DNA from: Botryosphaeria dothidea
Taxonomy: Eukaryota > Ascomycota > Dothideomycetes > Botryosphaeriales > Botryosphaeriaceae
Length of the DNA: 64,000 bases
Direction of reading: 5' to 3'
Assembly: GCA_011503125.2 (NCBI GenBank)
Contig: WWBZ02000010.1
Location: 806,001 to 870,000, forward strand
Numbering within the stretch: the first letter of the stretch is position 1; every line of letters begins with the position of its first letter. Both the position numbers and the translations under genes were made by a program. Below are positions 35,267-48,191 of this stretch, piece after piece. The notes below the pieces were generated by a model, which made no database searches, was not told the origin of the DNA, and was given only the letters and a program-made list of their open reading frames with translations.

Positions 35267-35460
35267 TATTAGTCTTAAGAGATATTTTATATTAGACTAC
35301 TTAAAAAAGTAAACTAAAAAGAAAAGAAAGAGAAAGAAAAGAAAAAAAGACTATATACTAGGTTACTAACTAATAGCCTTAGCGAAAGTTAGATAATTCC
35401 CGTTAAGACCGCCGGGTAGCTACCCGGCGGTTCGTCCCTTACTTAGGCGTAGGCCTAATA
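35267..35460 (-). repeat. Gypsy-1 copy 1, 5' LTR
   Basis: 194 bp, nearly the same as the left LTR; the differences I see are C/T or G/A. The sequence left of it (read on the minus strand, TAAAAGTAAACT onward) is the start of the internal region and matches the sequence after the copy 2 LTR at 62,521. Confidence 0.9.
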
Positions 35461-37307
35461 TATAACCTAATCGAATAGATACTTTTACTATCTTCTAGAC
35501 TACTAGTTACTCGTTTATAAATACTATAAGTACGCTATCTACCTTAGTTAGCTTCGGACCTATCTATAAGATAAGTATTATAAACTAAGATCTAAAGAGA
35601 CGGCTACGGCCTTAGCCGACGTATAATACGAGTAGAAAGTTAAATAACCTCGTTTTCTACTTGCCGCTATATAAGAACGGACTACTATATCCGCTCGACT
35701 CTTAAAACTACCGTTATATCTACCGAGATTTAAAGTCTCTAAAGAAATATTAGCGCTAGGCGTATTACTAGTTCTTTAGCGCCCGTAGTATATCTAGAAA
35801 GTAAAAGAAGAAACGGGTCTAGGCCTATCTATAGATTAGAAAGAAAGAAGTCTACTATTAGAGATTTTTTATATATAACTATAGCTTATAATTCTTTTAG
35901 ATTTTCTAGATTAACTAGGACGATAAAATTAAGAACGAAAATACTAGCCTATTAAGCGCTAGCTAGAAAGGCGACTTTATTAGAAAGCTTATTAAGAAGA
36001 ATCTAGCGAAGCGCGACCGTAAGCTTTACTAAGCACGTTATATCTACTACGATTAAATAACTAAAATAAACGTTTCTTCTTAGCTAGAGATAACCTACTA
36101 GCTATTATTTTTTAACGGTCTTAATCTTTTTAGCGTCTCTCTACTTATCTACGCGGTAGACTCTATAGTAGAACTTCTACTAGCTCTACTATCTAAGAGC
36201 CTAGACCGTCTTATTAAGCGTATATACTAGTCTATCTACGAGAATAAAATTAGCGTATTTAACTAGGCCTATATTAATAGCTTTATAGCTAGTAAGTCTT
36301 TAAGTACGAAGCGGCTACTTATAGTTAAACTATAAAAAAGTATCTTCCGTAACTATAAGTATCTCTAGAAGTATCTTCTCTATTTTATCTACCGTACGAG
36401 TCGGGTTAACTAATTAATTTAACTTATACGCCGATTTACTCTACCCTAACTCGCCTATATCGAGTCTATATTATTACTATCGAGTAAGCTTCGCGCGCTT
36501 ATCTTAGATAGTAATAGTAATAGTAGTAGAACTAATAAAGTAGCCCGCGTATAAAAGTAAGCCGAACTCTCTTTAGATAGAACGTGCCTTATACTTTATA
36601 TCTTTCTTCTAGACTATAATATTAGAGGTAGCTATTTTAAAAGCCCCGTACTTAGCTTTCTCGCCGTTCTTAGTATTAATAAGATAAAGAATTACGGCTT
36701 TTACGGGCCGTATACGTACTCGCCTTAGCTCTTAAAACTTATTAAAATCGCGTAGATACTTATTATCGAGTAGGCTATACTTACCGCTAACGAAGAGGCT
36801 ATCGAATATCTTTTTAACTTACTTAACGAGATAAGATAGCGCTTTATAGTATAAAGATCTCGTTCGGCTTTTAACTAGGTCTATAGACTTCGCGTTTATA
36901 CGGAGAAGATAGTAAGTAATACGACTATTACTTATTAGATTTAAGAGTAAAGAGTTATAAGATTAGAAAAGAGAGTAGATTCTATCTATCTTCTAAGAGA
37001 GAGGTTATAGTAGTTATATTAACGTCTATCTATACTAACTTTATAGCTAGTCTTATCTTCTATAGAGCTTATTAACGAATAGAGTAGCTATCTTTTCGCT
37101 AGATAAATAAGATTCTCCGCTTCTTATCTAATTCTTATTATAAAAACCTACTATTTACGGTTTCTCGTATCTTCTCCGGAATACCGCCGTTAATTTAAAG
37201 AGGCTTTAAAAGAGAAACTACCCCGTTAGTCCGAGAAGGTTCCTAATCTTCTCTACCCTTATCGTAGTTTCTAAATACTTCTAGCCCGTTACTAGGCGGT
37301 AGTCGAT
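35461..37307 (+). pseudogene. RIP-saturated remnant, possibly the fungal protein family found beside telomere-linked helicases
   Basis: On the plus strand, ignoring stops, 36,120-37,200 reads as one long protein-like frame (for example KRLLIVKL, SIFRNYKYL, KYLLYFIYRTSRVN, GPYTYSP, EEAIEYLFNLLNEIR, RLRVYTEKIVSNTTIT). The order of motifs reminds me of an uncharacterised fungal protein region that often accompanies subtelomeric RecQ-type helicases. This is memory-based similarity only. The right edge (about 37,200-37,307) instead reads on the minus strand as the end of LINE-2. Confidence 0.35.
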
Positions 37308-37539
37308 TATAAGGTAGTAAAACCGAAATAATAGTATTACTTTTAACTAAAAATCTATATATAAAGAAAAAGAAAAAAGAGTCTAGAAAGAGAGGGCGAA
37401 GAATAAATATATCTAGTCGCTTAGCGCTAGGCCCGTACTCTAGTATCTAACCGAGTTATTCTTAGTAAAGCTAGAGCCTCTAATTACTATTAAGTATCTA
37501 TCTAGTTATCTAAAATAGTAGCGCTTAAGAAGTCTAATA
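37308..37539 (-). repeat. Gypsy-2, 3' LTR
   Basis: The 232-bp LTR begins TATAAGGTAGTAAA and ends AAGTCTAATA on the plus strand and pairs with 58,122-58,353. Differences are mostly C/T or G/A. Confidence 0.9.
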
Positions 37540-39795
37540 CTATCTTTCTCTTCTCTAAGCGAGATCTACTAAGCTTCTTAAAAAATTCGGGTAGCTTAGG
37601 CGCGTTCTTATAGTATACGTAGTACTTACGGATTTTATTAGAAGTATTCTTATAGTTATTCTAGTATTACTATAGGAGATTAGAGTTCTACTCGTTCTAG
37701 TTACCTATAAAGATAACCTTATACTATACTCTATACCTTAAATTTCGGTAGTCTACTACTTCTAGTACTTTCTACTCCTTATAAGTTTTATTCTCGTTCT
37801 TATTAAAGATTATATATACTAGGCTAGACTTCTAGACTTAACCTAGATATAGATTATCTAAAATAAGATATAGCTTCTAGAGATAGAATATAGAAAAGAT
37901 TTCTTTCTCTTATATATAAGGAGGTATAGTAACTTCGTATACTTTACCGTTAATTAATCTAGTAATTTTCTACGAACTAAGGTTCTTTAGTAAGAGAGAC
38001 TTACTATTTCGTCCTAGATTAAAGTCTTAGGCGTTAATAAATACTTTATCGCCTATACGAAAAGTAGAGTATAGCTAGCGGAATTTATCTACGTAGCGGG
38101 CTTATTCTTCTTATATCTAGGCTAGTTATTCTTAGAGAAAGCTTCTTATAGTATTTAACCTTTTAACTAACCGGTCTACTCTAATTACTTCTACTTTTCT
38201 AGTATTCTAGTAGATTTTTATAGGCTCTAAGCTAGTACGTAGATAGAATCCGTTATCGGCGAAGAATAGCGATATACTAGTTAATACGCTAATATACGTA
38301 TTAGCTATAAATTTAGCTTTAGGTAGAAAGTCGACCTAGTTATCTTACGCGTAGTTAATATATATCCGGAGATACTTTTTAAGATCTTTAATAGAGCTCT
38401 CGCTCTAGCCGTTAGTCTAGGGGTAAAAGGTAGTTAATATTTTAATCTTTACGTTATATCGTTCTATAGTTCTTTTATAGATATAGGAGTCTATAGCGCT
38501 ACCTTGGTCGGAGATAATATCTATTAGAAAACCTCGTATATAAAAGAGGCGGCGGTTTAGAGCCTCTACGGTTTCTTTAGTATCTAGTATTATTATTAGC
38601 TTATAGATCTTTTCTTTAGTTAAACGGTCTATAATAACTAGATAGTATCGGTATCTCTAATTCTTTCTAGTATATAGCGGTAGTTTTTCTATAAAGTCTA
38701 GGGTTACGTAGAGCTACTTTTATTAGAGAATAGATAGCGGTTTAAGTAGTTCTTACTTTTACTCCGAATATAGCTTATAGCGGCGGTAGTAGTAATAGTT
38801 CTTATAGAAACGAGTAACGTCTTCTCTTTATCTAGCCTATTAGTAGTTTTTTATAAGCTTCCTATATATAGCTTTAGATCCTAGATATTCTATAAGTAGT
38901 TTTTTATAGTAATTCTATAGGAGGCGTAGGCGTAGTAGTTAGTAGTCTAGGATAATAAGCGCGTCTTTTAGCTATACCTAACTATCTTTTACTAAGAAGT
39001 TTTAAATATTTTTCTTATAGCTCTTTCTAATTAAGTAGCTTAGTATACGTCTATTTCTAGTATTAATACTTCTACGGAGGTTCTAGATTACTCTATCCTT
39101 CTTATAGGCTTCGCTAATAAATATATCGAGGTCTTTTTATCTAGCTTTCTAGGTTTTCTAGGCTTTCTAGGTTTTCTAGGCTTTCTAGATTTCTTAGGTC
39201 TAGTTATCTTCCGGCTCTTAAGAGTCTAACTTCTTCTCCTCTAGGTTATTAGTAGTAAAGAGGATAGAATTAATAGCGATCTTTATATTAGGTTCTAGGT
39301 TTAAGTCCCGAAGTAGTTATTAGAACCGGTATTACTTTCTTAGGTCGTTAATTCCTTATAATAAGTTCTACGTTCTCCTTATAAGCGAGTCTAGCTTCTC
39401 TTCTTATTTACCTAGCCGGTAGAAGATAATAAAGTTAAAGGCGGATAGAAATTTAGTCTAGCGGGCTTAGCGGCTAGTTAGCTACTTAGTTATTATAAAA
39501 TACTTTAGATTCTTATAATTCGTAAGTACCTTAATAGGCTTATCTATAGAAGTACTTATAAGTTTTAGTTTCTAAGTCTTAAAGAAGCGAATAATAGTAA
39601 GTAGCTCTTTATTATAGATTATATAGTTATACTTAGTTAAGGATATTTTCTTAGAAAAGTATATAACTAGTTTAAGTACTCCGTCGTATATCTACGATAG
39701 AATATCTATACTAATAAAGTCTAAGGCATCCGTTTTAACCTATATTTTCTTTTTAGAGTTAAAATATATAAGAATAGATACGGAGGTAAATATAG

Positions 39796-42344
39796 ATAGA
39801 TAGATAGATAAATTTATTTCTTCCCGATATAGCTCTCTTACGGGTCTATACGGGGCTAGCTATCTATAGTTATTTTATACGAGAGGGAAAACCTTTTCGC
39901 CTAGTAAAAACCCCTCCTCTCTCTCTAGATATACTATTCTATACTAGTTCTTATTTTTCCTTCTTACTAGTAGCGGCTACTATAGTAGCCCTATATTTAC
40001 CTACTAGATCTATCTCTTTAGTTCTTATTCTCGTAGTTATCCGGATCTTAGTAGTCCTAGTAGTTCTAGTTATCCTTCTAGTTTCTCTTCCTAGTTATCT
40101 TTCTATATTAGTTCTCTTACTAGGCTAAATTACTTAAGTAGCCCTAGGCGTAAGAATTAGTCTATTACTATTTTAATTCTCTTCTTTATTAAGAGAAGGG
40201 AGTAGTAGTCCGTAGTCTCTACCCTTTAGAGTATCTATATTTTACTCTATTAGAAGTAGAGGTAGAAGAGAAAAATATACTTTAGGGTTTATCTATACTA
40301 GCCGTATAGATAGATAGAACTAGGATATCCTAGTATCTTACGCCTTAAGAGAAAGTTCTCTAGTCTAATATACTCTATACGTAGTAGAATAGCGAGTATA
40401 CTCTATAGCTTAGATAGTTCGCTATAGATTTATCTAATTTTTAGGTTCTACTATATATTTTAGGCTACTAGCTTATCTTATCTTTTCTAGCTAGTAGACT
40501 TTATCTATCTCTTCTTCTACTTATTTCTATATATTATACGTAACTTCGTTCGCTCCGGGAGACTCTAGTAGATAGAGAGATAGTAGTTAAGAAGTAAGTT
40601 TATCTTTTTTCTAAGTAGGATTCTTCTAGTAGAGCTAGTAGCGCCTTTAGTACTTAGAGTAGCCCGAGCTATCTATTTAATACTTTAGTAAGTTTCTTCT
40701 ACTACTATCGCGACTAGACTATCTCTAGCTCTAATAGCCTAGGCTAGTACTAGTTCGTCTAGATATAGTAAGAGTAGGGGAATCTCTATCTTATACTCTA
40801 AGGTTTATATACTAGTTAACTTATACGCCCCTAAGATAGTACGTAGGCACTAGTTTTAGATCTTCTTTAGTAGCTAGATAGTTATTTTTCTCTACCCTAG
40901 GATTCCCTCTAGGGTATACTATATCCTATAGCCGTAGATAAGAACTAGCCTTACTACGGCCGTATAGATATAACGGGCTTTAGTAAATAAGGCTCTCTAG
41001 GTAGACGCCGCGAGTCTAGAGAGAGATATATACTATTTAATTACCTTAGCTCCTATTTTTCTAATATAGAATCTCTATCTAAGCTTATTATCTACGTAGA
41101 CTCCTAGAATCTTAATTATAGGCTCTAGGCATCTAGTAAATCTAGGAATACGGATCTCTACTACTATATTAAATCTCCTTAGTTTCCTTATAAAATAAAT
41201 AAGATAATACTTATCGGGCGAGAAAGCTAACCCGTAGGTAGCTATTTAGTACTCGTAAATTTAATATACTCCCTCTAGTATCCTATAGTTCTATTCTATA
41301 AATCTACTAAAGGTTAGAATATTAGTATTATCGACGAATCTAAGGGAGAAGGTATTACCTCTACGTAGCTATATAAGTAGATTAGAAATAAAGAATAGAT
41401 AGAGTATCGGCGATAGTAAGAATCCCTAGGGAATCCCGGTTAAGGTCTAAATTAGTAGACTAGTAAAGTCTCCGAAGAATAGCTAAGTAGTACGGTCCTA
41501 TAGAAAGGATCGGGTAAATCTTTCTATCTATTTTAGGAGTTTTACTATTCTTATATTATAGAGAAGCCTTCTATAAGATACGTAGTTATATACTCCCGAG
41601 ATATCTAGGCTAAGAACTAAAGCTACTAGCTCTAAGTCTTATATCTAGATAGTATAGATCTATTCTATAAGTAGGTTAAGAGCTACTACTACGGATCTAT
41701 TTCTCTTAGCTTCTATTTATATATTAGAAAGTAGGCCGTATACTTTAGTAGCCTAGGAGATTCTATCTACTATAATCCTCTTAAATAGCTTCCCTAGCGT
41801 ATTAAGTAAAGTAATCGGCCTAAATAACTTAGCTTTAGTATAGTCGTCCCTCTATAGTTTTCTAAGGACTACGGTAATAGAGCTTTTAAATTATCTAGAA
41901 TAGTATCTAAGTACGAGGTATTTCTAGAAGAGCCTAGTAAGGAGTCCCCTTAGTATCTTAGCGTATTACTTTAGAAACTTATTAATAATCTTATCTAGGC
42001 CTAGTACCTTATTTAGAGGAAGCTTCTTAATAGTATAGAGGATCTACTCTTTAGTAAGGTCTTAGGGAATCTCTACTAGTACTAGATATATATATCTATC
42101 TAGATCTAAGAGGTCGGTAGCCTTAGAAGGTAGAAAGAACTAGTTAGTAAGGATTTCTACCTTAGACTAGTTATCGTAATATAGTTATTTATCTACTTCC
42201 TAGAGGGGTAGGAACTAAGATAGAGCTAAAGATTCTAGTACTCTTATTTTTACCTACTTTAAGAGCTTCTAGAGTATAGATAGGTCCGAAGTAATCTTAG
42301 CTACTATTCTACGCTATACTTTTATTCTATCTCTTCTAATCGGG
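39796..42344 (-). mobile_element. LINE-1 copy D, 5'-truncated, RIP-saturated
   Basis: An exact TSD GGTAAATATAG lies at 39,785-39,795 and 42,345-42,355. It is in the same orientation as copies A and B and begins with the ATAGATAG tail. It covers the 3' UTR and most of the reverse transcriptase of ORF2, ending before the endonuclease. It sits in the RNase H region of Gypsy-2. Confidence 0.92.
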
Positions 42345-44471
42345 GGTAAATATAGCTTATAGTTAGTTAAAGGCGGCTTATTTCTTATTATCCTATATAA
42401 ACTTCTAGTATCTTATCTTACGTTTTCTATTCCTAGTCGTAAATTATTCTTCTTTTATTATCTTAATAAGGGGGCGTGCTATATAGGAGAAGTTCTTAAT
42501 AAAGCGGCGGTAGAAGTTTATAAAGCTAAGGAAGGCTTATATATCCTTAACTAACGTCGGTACCTTCTAGTTAATAATAGTAGAGACTTTTTCTAGGTCT
42601 ATTTTAATTCCGTTTATACTAATAATAAGGCCGAGGTACTTAACTAATCTAATATTAAATTCGTATTTATTAAGGTCGAGTTAGAGACTACGGTCCTTTA
42701 GTCGTTAGAGGACTTTATTAATATTTTAGGCGTGTTTATCCTTCTTTTTACTATAGATAAGAATATTATTTAGGTACGCTATATAAAACTTGTCTAGATA
42801 TTCGAGTATAGAATTATTAATATAGCTCTAAAAGGTATCTAGCGTATTATAGAGCCTAAAGAATATAACTAGGTATTCGTACTAACTAAAGCGAGTATTA
42901 AAAGCGGTAAGATACTTATAGCCTTTCTTAATTCGGATCTAGTTAAAGATATAGATAACGTTAAGTTTTATAAAGATCTTAGCCTTACTAAGCTAGATAA
43001 GGGTTTTATTAATATATAGGATTAGATATCGGTTCTTCTTAGTAATAGCGTTTAGGGCTCTATAGTTAATATAGACCCTAAGTTCTTCTTCTAGCTTTCT
43101 AATAATAAGTAGAGATACGGTATAGTCCGAAGAGCTAGGGCGAATAAACCCTTTTCCGAGATATTCGTTAATACATTTCTTAACCGCTTCGTTTTCTTAT
43201 TAAGATATTAGACGGTAGCTTTTTATATAAGGAGGTTTATAGTTAGGTTTAAGCTTAATTTTATAGTCTTCTTTCTAGTAAGAAGAAAGTATATCTACTT
43301 CTATTTTATTCTAGAGTTCTTTAATCTAGTAGTATTTCTTCGGCAGCCGGGTAAGGCGTTCTTCTCGTCTATATATTTTCTTTCTATTTATAAACTTCTA
43401 AAAGTCGTCTTCTCTAGTTATAGCTACGCTAGTATTTATAGTAGGTTTCGTAGGCGTATAGTAGTATCCTTTATATCTAGGAAGTAATACTAAGTAGAAG
43501 AGTATAGATATAGAATATAGTTAAATATCTAGTTAGGATTTCTCTATCTTCTATTTAGGTCGGTATCTAATAGTATATTTAGTATAAGATTTTATAGTAA
43601 GGTAGCTAGCTTTAAAGTACTAAGGCTTATAAAACTTAACTAACCGCTTATTCTAGTTAATATATAGGTTATAAGTATATAACTATCCGTCTTTAAAGAT
43701 TAGTAGATAGTCTTCTAGATTAGTAATATAGTAGAGAAGTTATTCTTTATAAGAACTAATATTAATATCGACTAGAGAGGCGTAGGTAATATATTAAGAG
43801 AATATTCTATCTTCTAAAGTTATAGTAATCCGTTTAATAAGAGGAATCTTTATTATCTTATATACGCGAATAAAGAAGATATTAATAAGCTTAGCTTAGC
43901 TTCTATTATTAATAAGAGAACGTATATTACTACTAGCTACTATAGTATATATAATAAAATAGATTTCCTTAATTTTATACGCGCGATTATCTACTACGAA
44001 GTTTAATATCTTTATCTCTTTTTAACTACGACTAGCTAGCTACTCGCCTAGCTTCTTCTACTTATATAGTCCCGAAAGACGACTTACTTCTAGAACTAGA
44101 AGTTTTCCGACTCGCTATTAGAGTCGAGTTTCTTAATACTCTAGATATATATAAACCTAGCGCGGTTATTATTAAAATAATAGATATTAGATATAAAGTA
44201 GTCTAAGCCTCTATAGCTACGATAGCGTCTCTACCTCGTTATTACGAGGCGTTTCTCGTCTAATAGCTTTAAGAGTTTTAGCTTAGACTTATACTATAGT
44301 CTAATCTAGTCTCTTAGTTTAATAGTAGTAGGTATACGGCTCTATTAGCTATCTTAGTTTATATTACCGCTTCTAGTTCTATTTTAGCGGCTAAGGTTAT
44401 CTTAAGTAGATTTCTAGTTATAGATAGGCTTAGTACGATCTCTTTTAGAATTATTACTATTATTTATTCTT

Positions 44472-44984
44472 AGCGGGGTAGTATATTAGTAGGATATACT
44501 TCTACGGTAATCTAGCCTTTCTAGAGTAGTATAGATTCTAAATTCGAATCTTAGACCGCTTATCTACTCGTAGTATATACGTCCTACGTTAAAAGTATAC
44601 GTACCCGCGTTCTCTCTAGCGGTAATAAGGGGGAGAAGAGCTAGCTAGGCGCTTCTAAAAATAAATTTTAAGAGCGCTTTACTAGCGCTTATAAATAGGT
44701 AAGCCGGGACTTCTTACGGCTTAGTCTTAAGATTTATAGTTACCTCTCTCTATAGTTCCTTCCTCTTAGCTACTCTTTCTACTTTAAATACCGCTACCGA
44801 TATATAAAAAAAAACTATACTAAATAGAGTATCTACGGATACTACTATTATAGATAGGAAAGGTTTTTACCTAGGCTATCCTAAGAAAGTAGCTACGGTT
44901 TCCCCTTCTATATATACTCTTATAGATAGCTATAGCTATATAGACCCTTCGGGAAGCTAAATTAGCTTAATTAAATTTATCTAT
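44472..44984 (+). mobile_element. SINE-1 (513 bp), 15-bp TSD CTATTATTTATTCTT
   Basis: The exact TSD lies at 44,457-44,471 and 44,985-44,999. The element starts AGCGGGGTAGTATATTAGT and ends AATTTATCTATCTAT. It has no coding capacity. A B-box-like AATTCGAATCTTA near 44,555 and an A-box-like TAGTATATTAGTAGG near the start suggest a tRNA-derived Pol III head. Its last 15 or so bases match the 3' tail of LINE-1, so it may have been mobilised by that LINE. A second copy is at 59,096. Confidence 0.8.
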
Positions 44985-45010
44985 CTATTATTTATTCTTT
45001 TATTAGAACG

Positions 45011-45209
45011 TATTACGATAGTAGCGGTATAGAGATAGCTTATAGAAAGATATTTTTTCTTCTACCTACCGTAACTATACTAGAAGATATATATATAGGT
45101 TACGTACTATACTAGTTCTATCTAGAAAGGCCTAGTAGCCCTTAACTAGTCTATTTATCTAGTATTACCGGATAACTAAACTACGGCTAGTACGGCTATT
45201 TTCTTAATA
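45011..45209 (-). repeat. Copia 3' LTR
   Basis: 199 bp, paired with 56,360-56,558 and lying next to the RNase H end, which makes it the 3' LTR of the minus-strand element. Confidence 0.9.
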
Positions 45210-47871
45210 CTCCTACTTAGCCGTTATACTATAATTTCTCGAGTCCTAGTTAGCTAATAAATCTTTAAAAACCTTCTCTTAGTAAGGGCTTAGTAAGCCC
45301 GTCCGCTACTATATCCTTAGTATATATATACTCGATATAAATCCGGTTCCTTTATATAAGATTACGGATATTATAATAGTAAATATCGATATACTTTAAC
45401 CTATCGTGTATCTATAGATCCTTCGCTAGGCTTAGTACCGCCTAGTTATCTCCCTTTATATTAATATAGTAACTACGGAACTTCTCGTTCTCGCGTAGTT
45501 ACCTCTAGTAAGGAAATCGCCTTAGATACTCTCCTACGCCTATATCTCGTAATAGTCTAACGAGCTATTAGGATTTCTTAGCGTAGGTAGATATTACTAT
45601 ATATTCGGCTTTAGCTATAGAGGTCGCTACTAATTTTTACTTTTAGCTTCTCTAGCTAATTAGTCCGTTTACTAGTAGAAAGATAAATCCGGAGATTAAC
45701 TTTCTATCTATCTTATCTATAGCGTAGTCTAAGTCCGAGTAGCTAATAAGACTAGGGCTTCTACTATCCTTATATACGATTTCTAGATCGGCCGTTAATC
45801 TAAGATACCGTAGAAGGCCTTTAAGTACTTAGCCGTAGTATTCTACGAAGTCGCTTAGATATTAGCTTAGTTATCCTATTAGAAATATAAGATCCGGACG
45901 TATAAGAACCGTAAGATATATTAGTTTTCTAACGGTATACTAATATTTCTTTAGGTCGATTCTCTTATCCTCTAGCCCGGCGGGTTAGAGCGCGTCGTAT
46001 CCGTTTATCGATAGTATCGATAGCCTTAACTTATCCTATTCTATACTAAGTAACTAAAGTATCTCTCGTAAGTAATAAGACTAATTAAGGCGTAGCGTCC
46101 GGTACCTACGATTATAAGTAACTTAGATACTAAGAATCTTCTTTATCTTCTCTAGATTCTTAATCTTAAAGGCCTTACTAATTACGTTTTTAAACTAGAT
46201 AATATTTTCTATTTAACCGCTTTAGGCGGTAACTAGAATATTATCCACGTATATAAGTAGTAGTATTTTCCTTTTATTATAAACTAGTAGGTATAGATCT
46301 ACTAGGCTTTAACGGAATCCGATATCTTTTAGTACTTTTATATAGTTACTATTCTAGTCCTATACGACTTATTTAAGACCGTATAGACTACGTAGGAGCT
46401 TAAAGACGCGTCCGGGTACGACTCTTACTCTATCTAGTAGGGCTATATAGATATCTTCGCGAAGACGTAACTCGGTAAAGGTATTATTAATATTAATCTA
46501 GTAAAGCTCTATATTAAAGAGCGTAACGATAGCTAGAAACGTTCGAAGAGTCTTATAACGGACGGTAGAAGTAAAGGTATTCTAAAAGTCGAGTCTAAAC
46601 CGTTAAGTAAAACCTCTTATAATAAGGCGAGCTTTTAAGTTTTAGCTTAAAAACCTACTTACTTATTATAATATTTACTCCTTTTAGAGGTACGACTTCT
46701 TTCTATATATCGTTTAACGCGAGAGTAGTAAGTTTATTCTAGATTACTTTTCTCTAAAGCTTACTAAATTACTTATCTCCTACTACTTCTACGTAGATTT
46801 TCGGCGTTAGAATTTCCGGTTCTATTATCTTACTAAGTACTACTAAGAGCGCGTAGAATACTTATACCTTAGAGCGTTAGTAGTACTTAACTAGTATTTA
46901 GCTAATAAGCGTAAATAAGCTTCGAGGTACTTTTACTACCGGCTCCCCCGTAGTTATATCCTTCTCTAATCTTTTACGCTTTAGAATATATACTTCTATA
47001 AACGTTTCTAGTCGCGGACGTTTAGCGCGTTTCTTTTCTCTAAATTTACTTATCTCCTCTTAGGTAGTAGATAGACGCTTCTACGCTTCTAGTTACGGAT
47101 CCGTATTTAATATAGTACTATCTACTATAGCTAAATCCGTCTTTAGTCGCTAAGCTACGCTTAACTACGAACGTATTCTTAGGGCGTTATAGAATTAAGT
47201 CTCTTTATCCTCTCGTTTCTAAATATTAGGTCCGTAGTCGGCCTCTAAGTCTACCTCCTCTTCTACTTCTAATATACTTTTCCTCTTCTCTATAACTAGT
47301 TCTAGAGCGAATAGAATTTTTCTTAGGCGACCTATAGGTCGCCTTTAGGAGACTATATTACTACTTACTTTAACCTTTAGTTTTAGATTAATATCCCCTC
47401 TCTTTTCGCTTTCTAAGAACCGTACTATATAACTACGGATTATTCTTCTAAGGTCCGGAGCCTATAGGCGGTACTACTTTTTAGTTTCGTCTACGTACCC
47501 TATAAAGACTTCTACTCTTACTCGGTCTATAAACTTATTATACCTTAAACTAACTAGTAGAGATTTAGGGTTAATATATAAGTAGACCTTATACCCCTAG
47601 ACGCGTATATAGTTAATACTTAGCTTTTAACCTATAAACGCTTTCTTAGAGGTCGTAGGTTTTTCGTCGATAAGAGGTTTAGTTATAGTTCGATTCCGTA
47701 GGTAAGTATTAGTCTCGGCTACTTCTACCTAAAAGTCTATTAGGAGCTTTACTTCTTTTAGTATTACTCTTACTTAGGCTTCTATAGTCTAGATAGCTCG
47801 CTCTACTATACTATTTTAACTTAACTAATACGGAATAGTATATTAGAAAGTAATTCTAAGGATTACGTACT

Positions 47872-48055
47872 TGTTAGAGTCTGAAGCCTCAGGATCAAGC
47901 CTCAGAGGATCATCGGCGGGTCACGTGACGCCAAGCCTCCCTTGTATATAACTCTTTCCTTTCTTCTACGTCTTCTCTTCTTTCTTCTTAAGTCTAGCTT
48001 AACGTACATAGCGCAATATACCTTTCAGCGATCATCCTGAGGTTGAGCCCTGACA
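47872..48055 (+). repeat. Gypsy-3 5' LTR
   Basis: Begins TGTTAGAGTCTGAAGCCTC and ends GAGCCCTGACA. It contains CACGTGACG, a possible E-box or CRE-like site, and a TATATAA at about 47,945. It shows no RIP-type change relative to expectation. Confidence 0.93.
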
Positions 48056-48111
48056 TTAGCTAGACTTCCCACATTGGACTTACTGGACATCGGATCACTG
48101 GCACAGTCGCG

Positions 48112-48187
48112 CACTGGAATCACTGGAATCACTGGAATCACTGGAATCACTGGAATTACTGGAATCACTGGAATCACTGGAATCACT
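48112..48187 (+). repeat. 9-bp tandem repeat (GGAATCACT) in the Gypsy-3 leader
   Basis: About eight units of GGAATCACT run up to a few bases before the gag ATG at 48,192. One unit has ATTACT instead of ATCACT. It lies in the untranslated leader between the 5' LTR and gag. Confidence 0.9.
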
Positions 48188-48191
48188 CGAT

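Larger units (their letters stand above)
23960..35460 (-). mobile_element. Gypsy-1 copy 1, full-length LTR retrotransposon, RIP-saturated, interrupted by LINE-1 copy C
   Basis: LTRs of 194 bp lie at 23,960-24,153 and 35,267-35,460; both begin TATTAGTC and end CTAATA (TG...CA ends converted by RIP). Flanking 5 bp are TATAG (left) and TATAA (right), a TSD differing by one G/A change. A polypurine tract (GAGGGGGGGGTAG on the minus strand) abuts the left LTR. In minus orientation: gag (34,866-35,266 plus 28,537-29,696), then pol to 24,170. Reverse transcriptase reads AIVYLDDI at about 26,780-26,804, and an integrase-like LPDEF-NDNRSAIIS lies near 25,090-25,140. Removing inserts gives about 6.1 kb. 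It is dead. Confidence 0.9.

Noticed and set aside
48112..48187. CRISPR-like array
   Set aside because: Units are 9 bp, contiguous, without spacers, and the genome is fungal.
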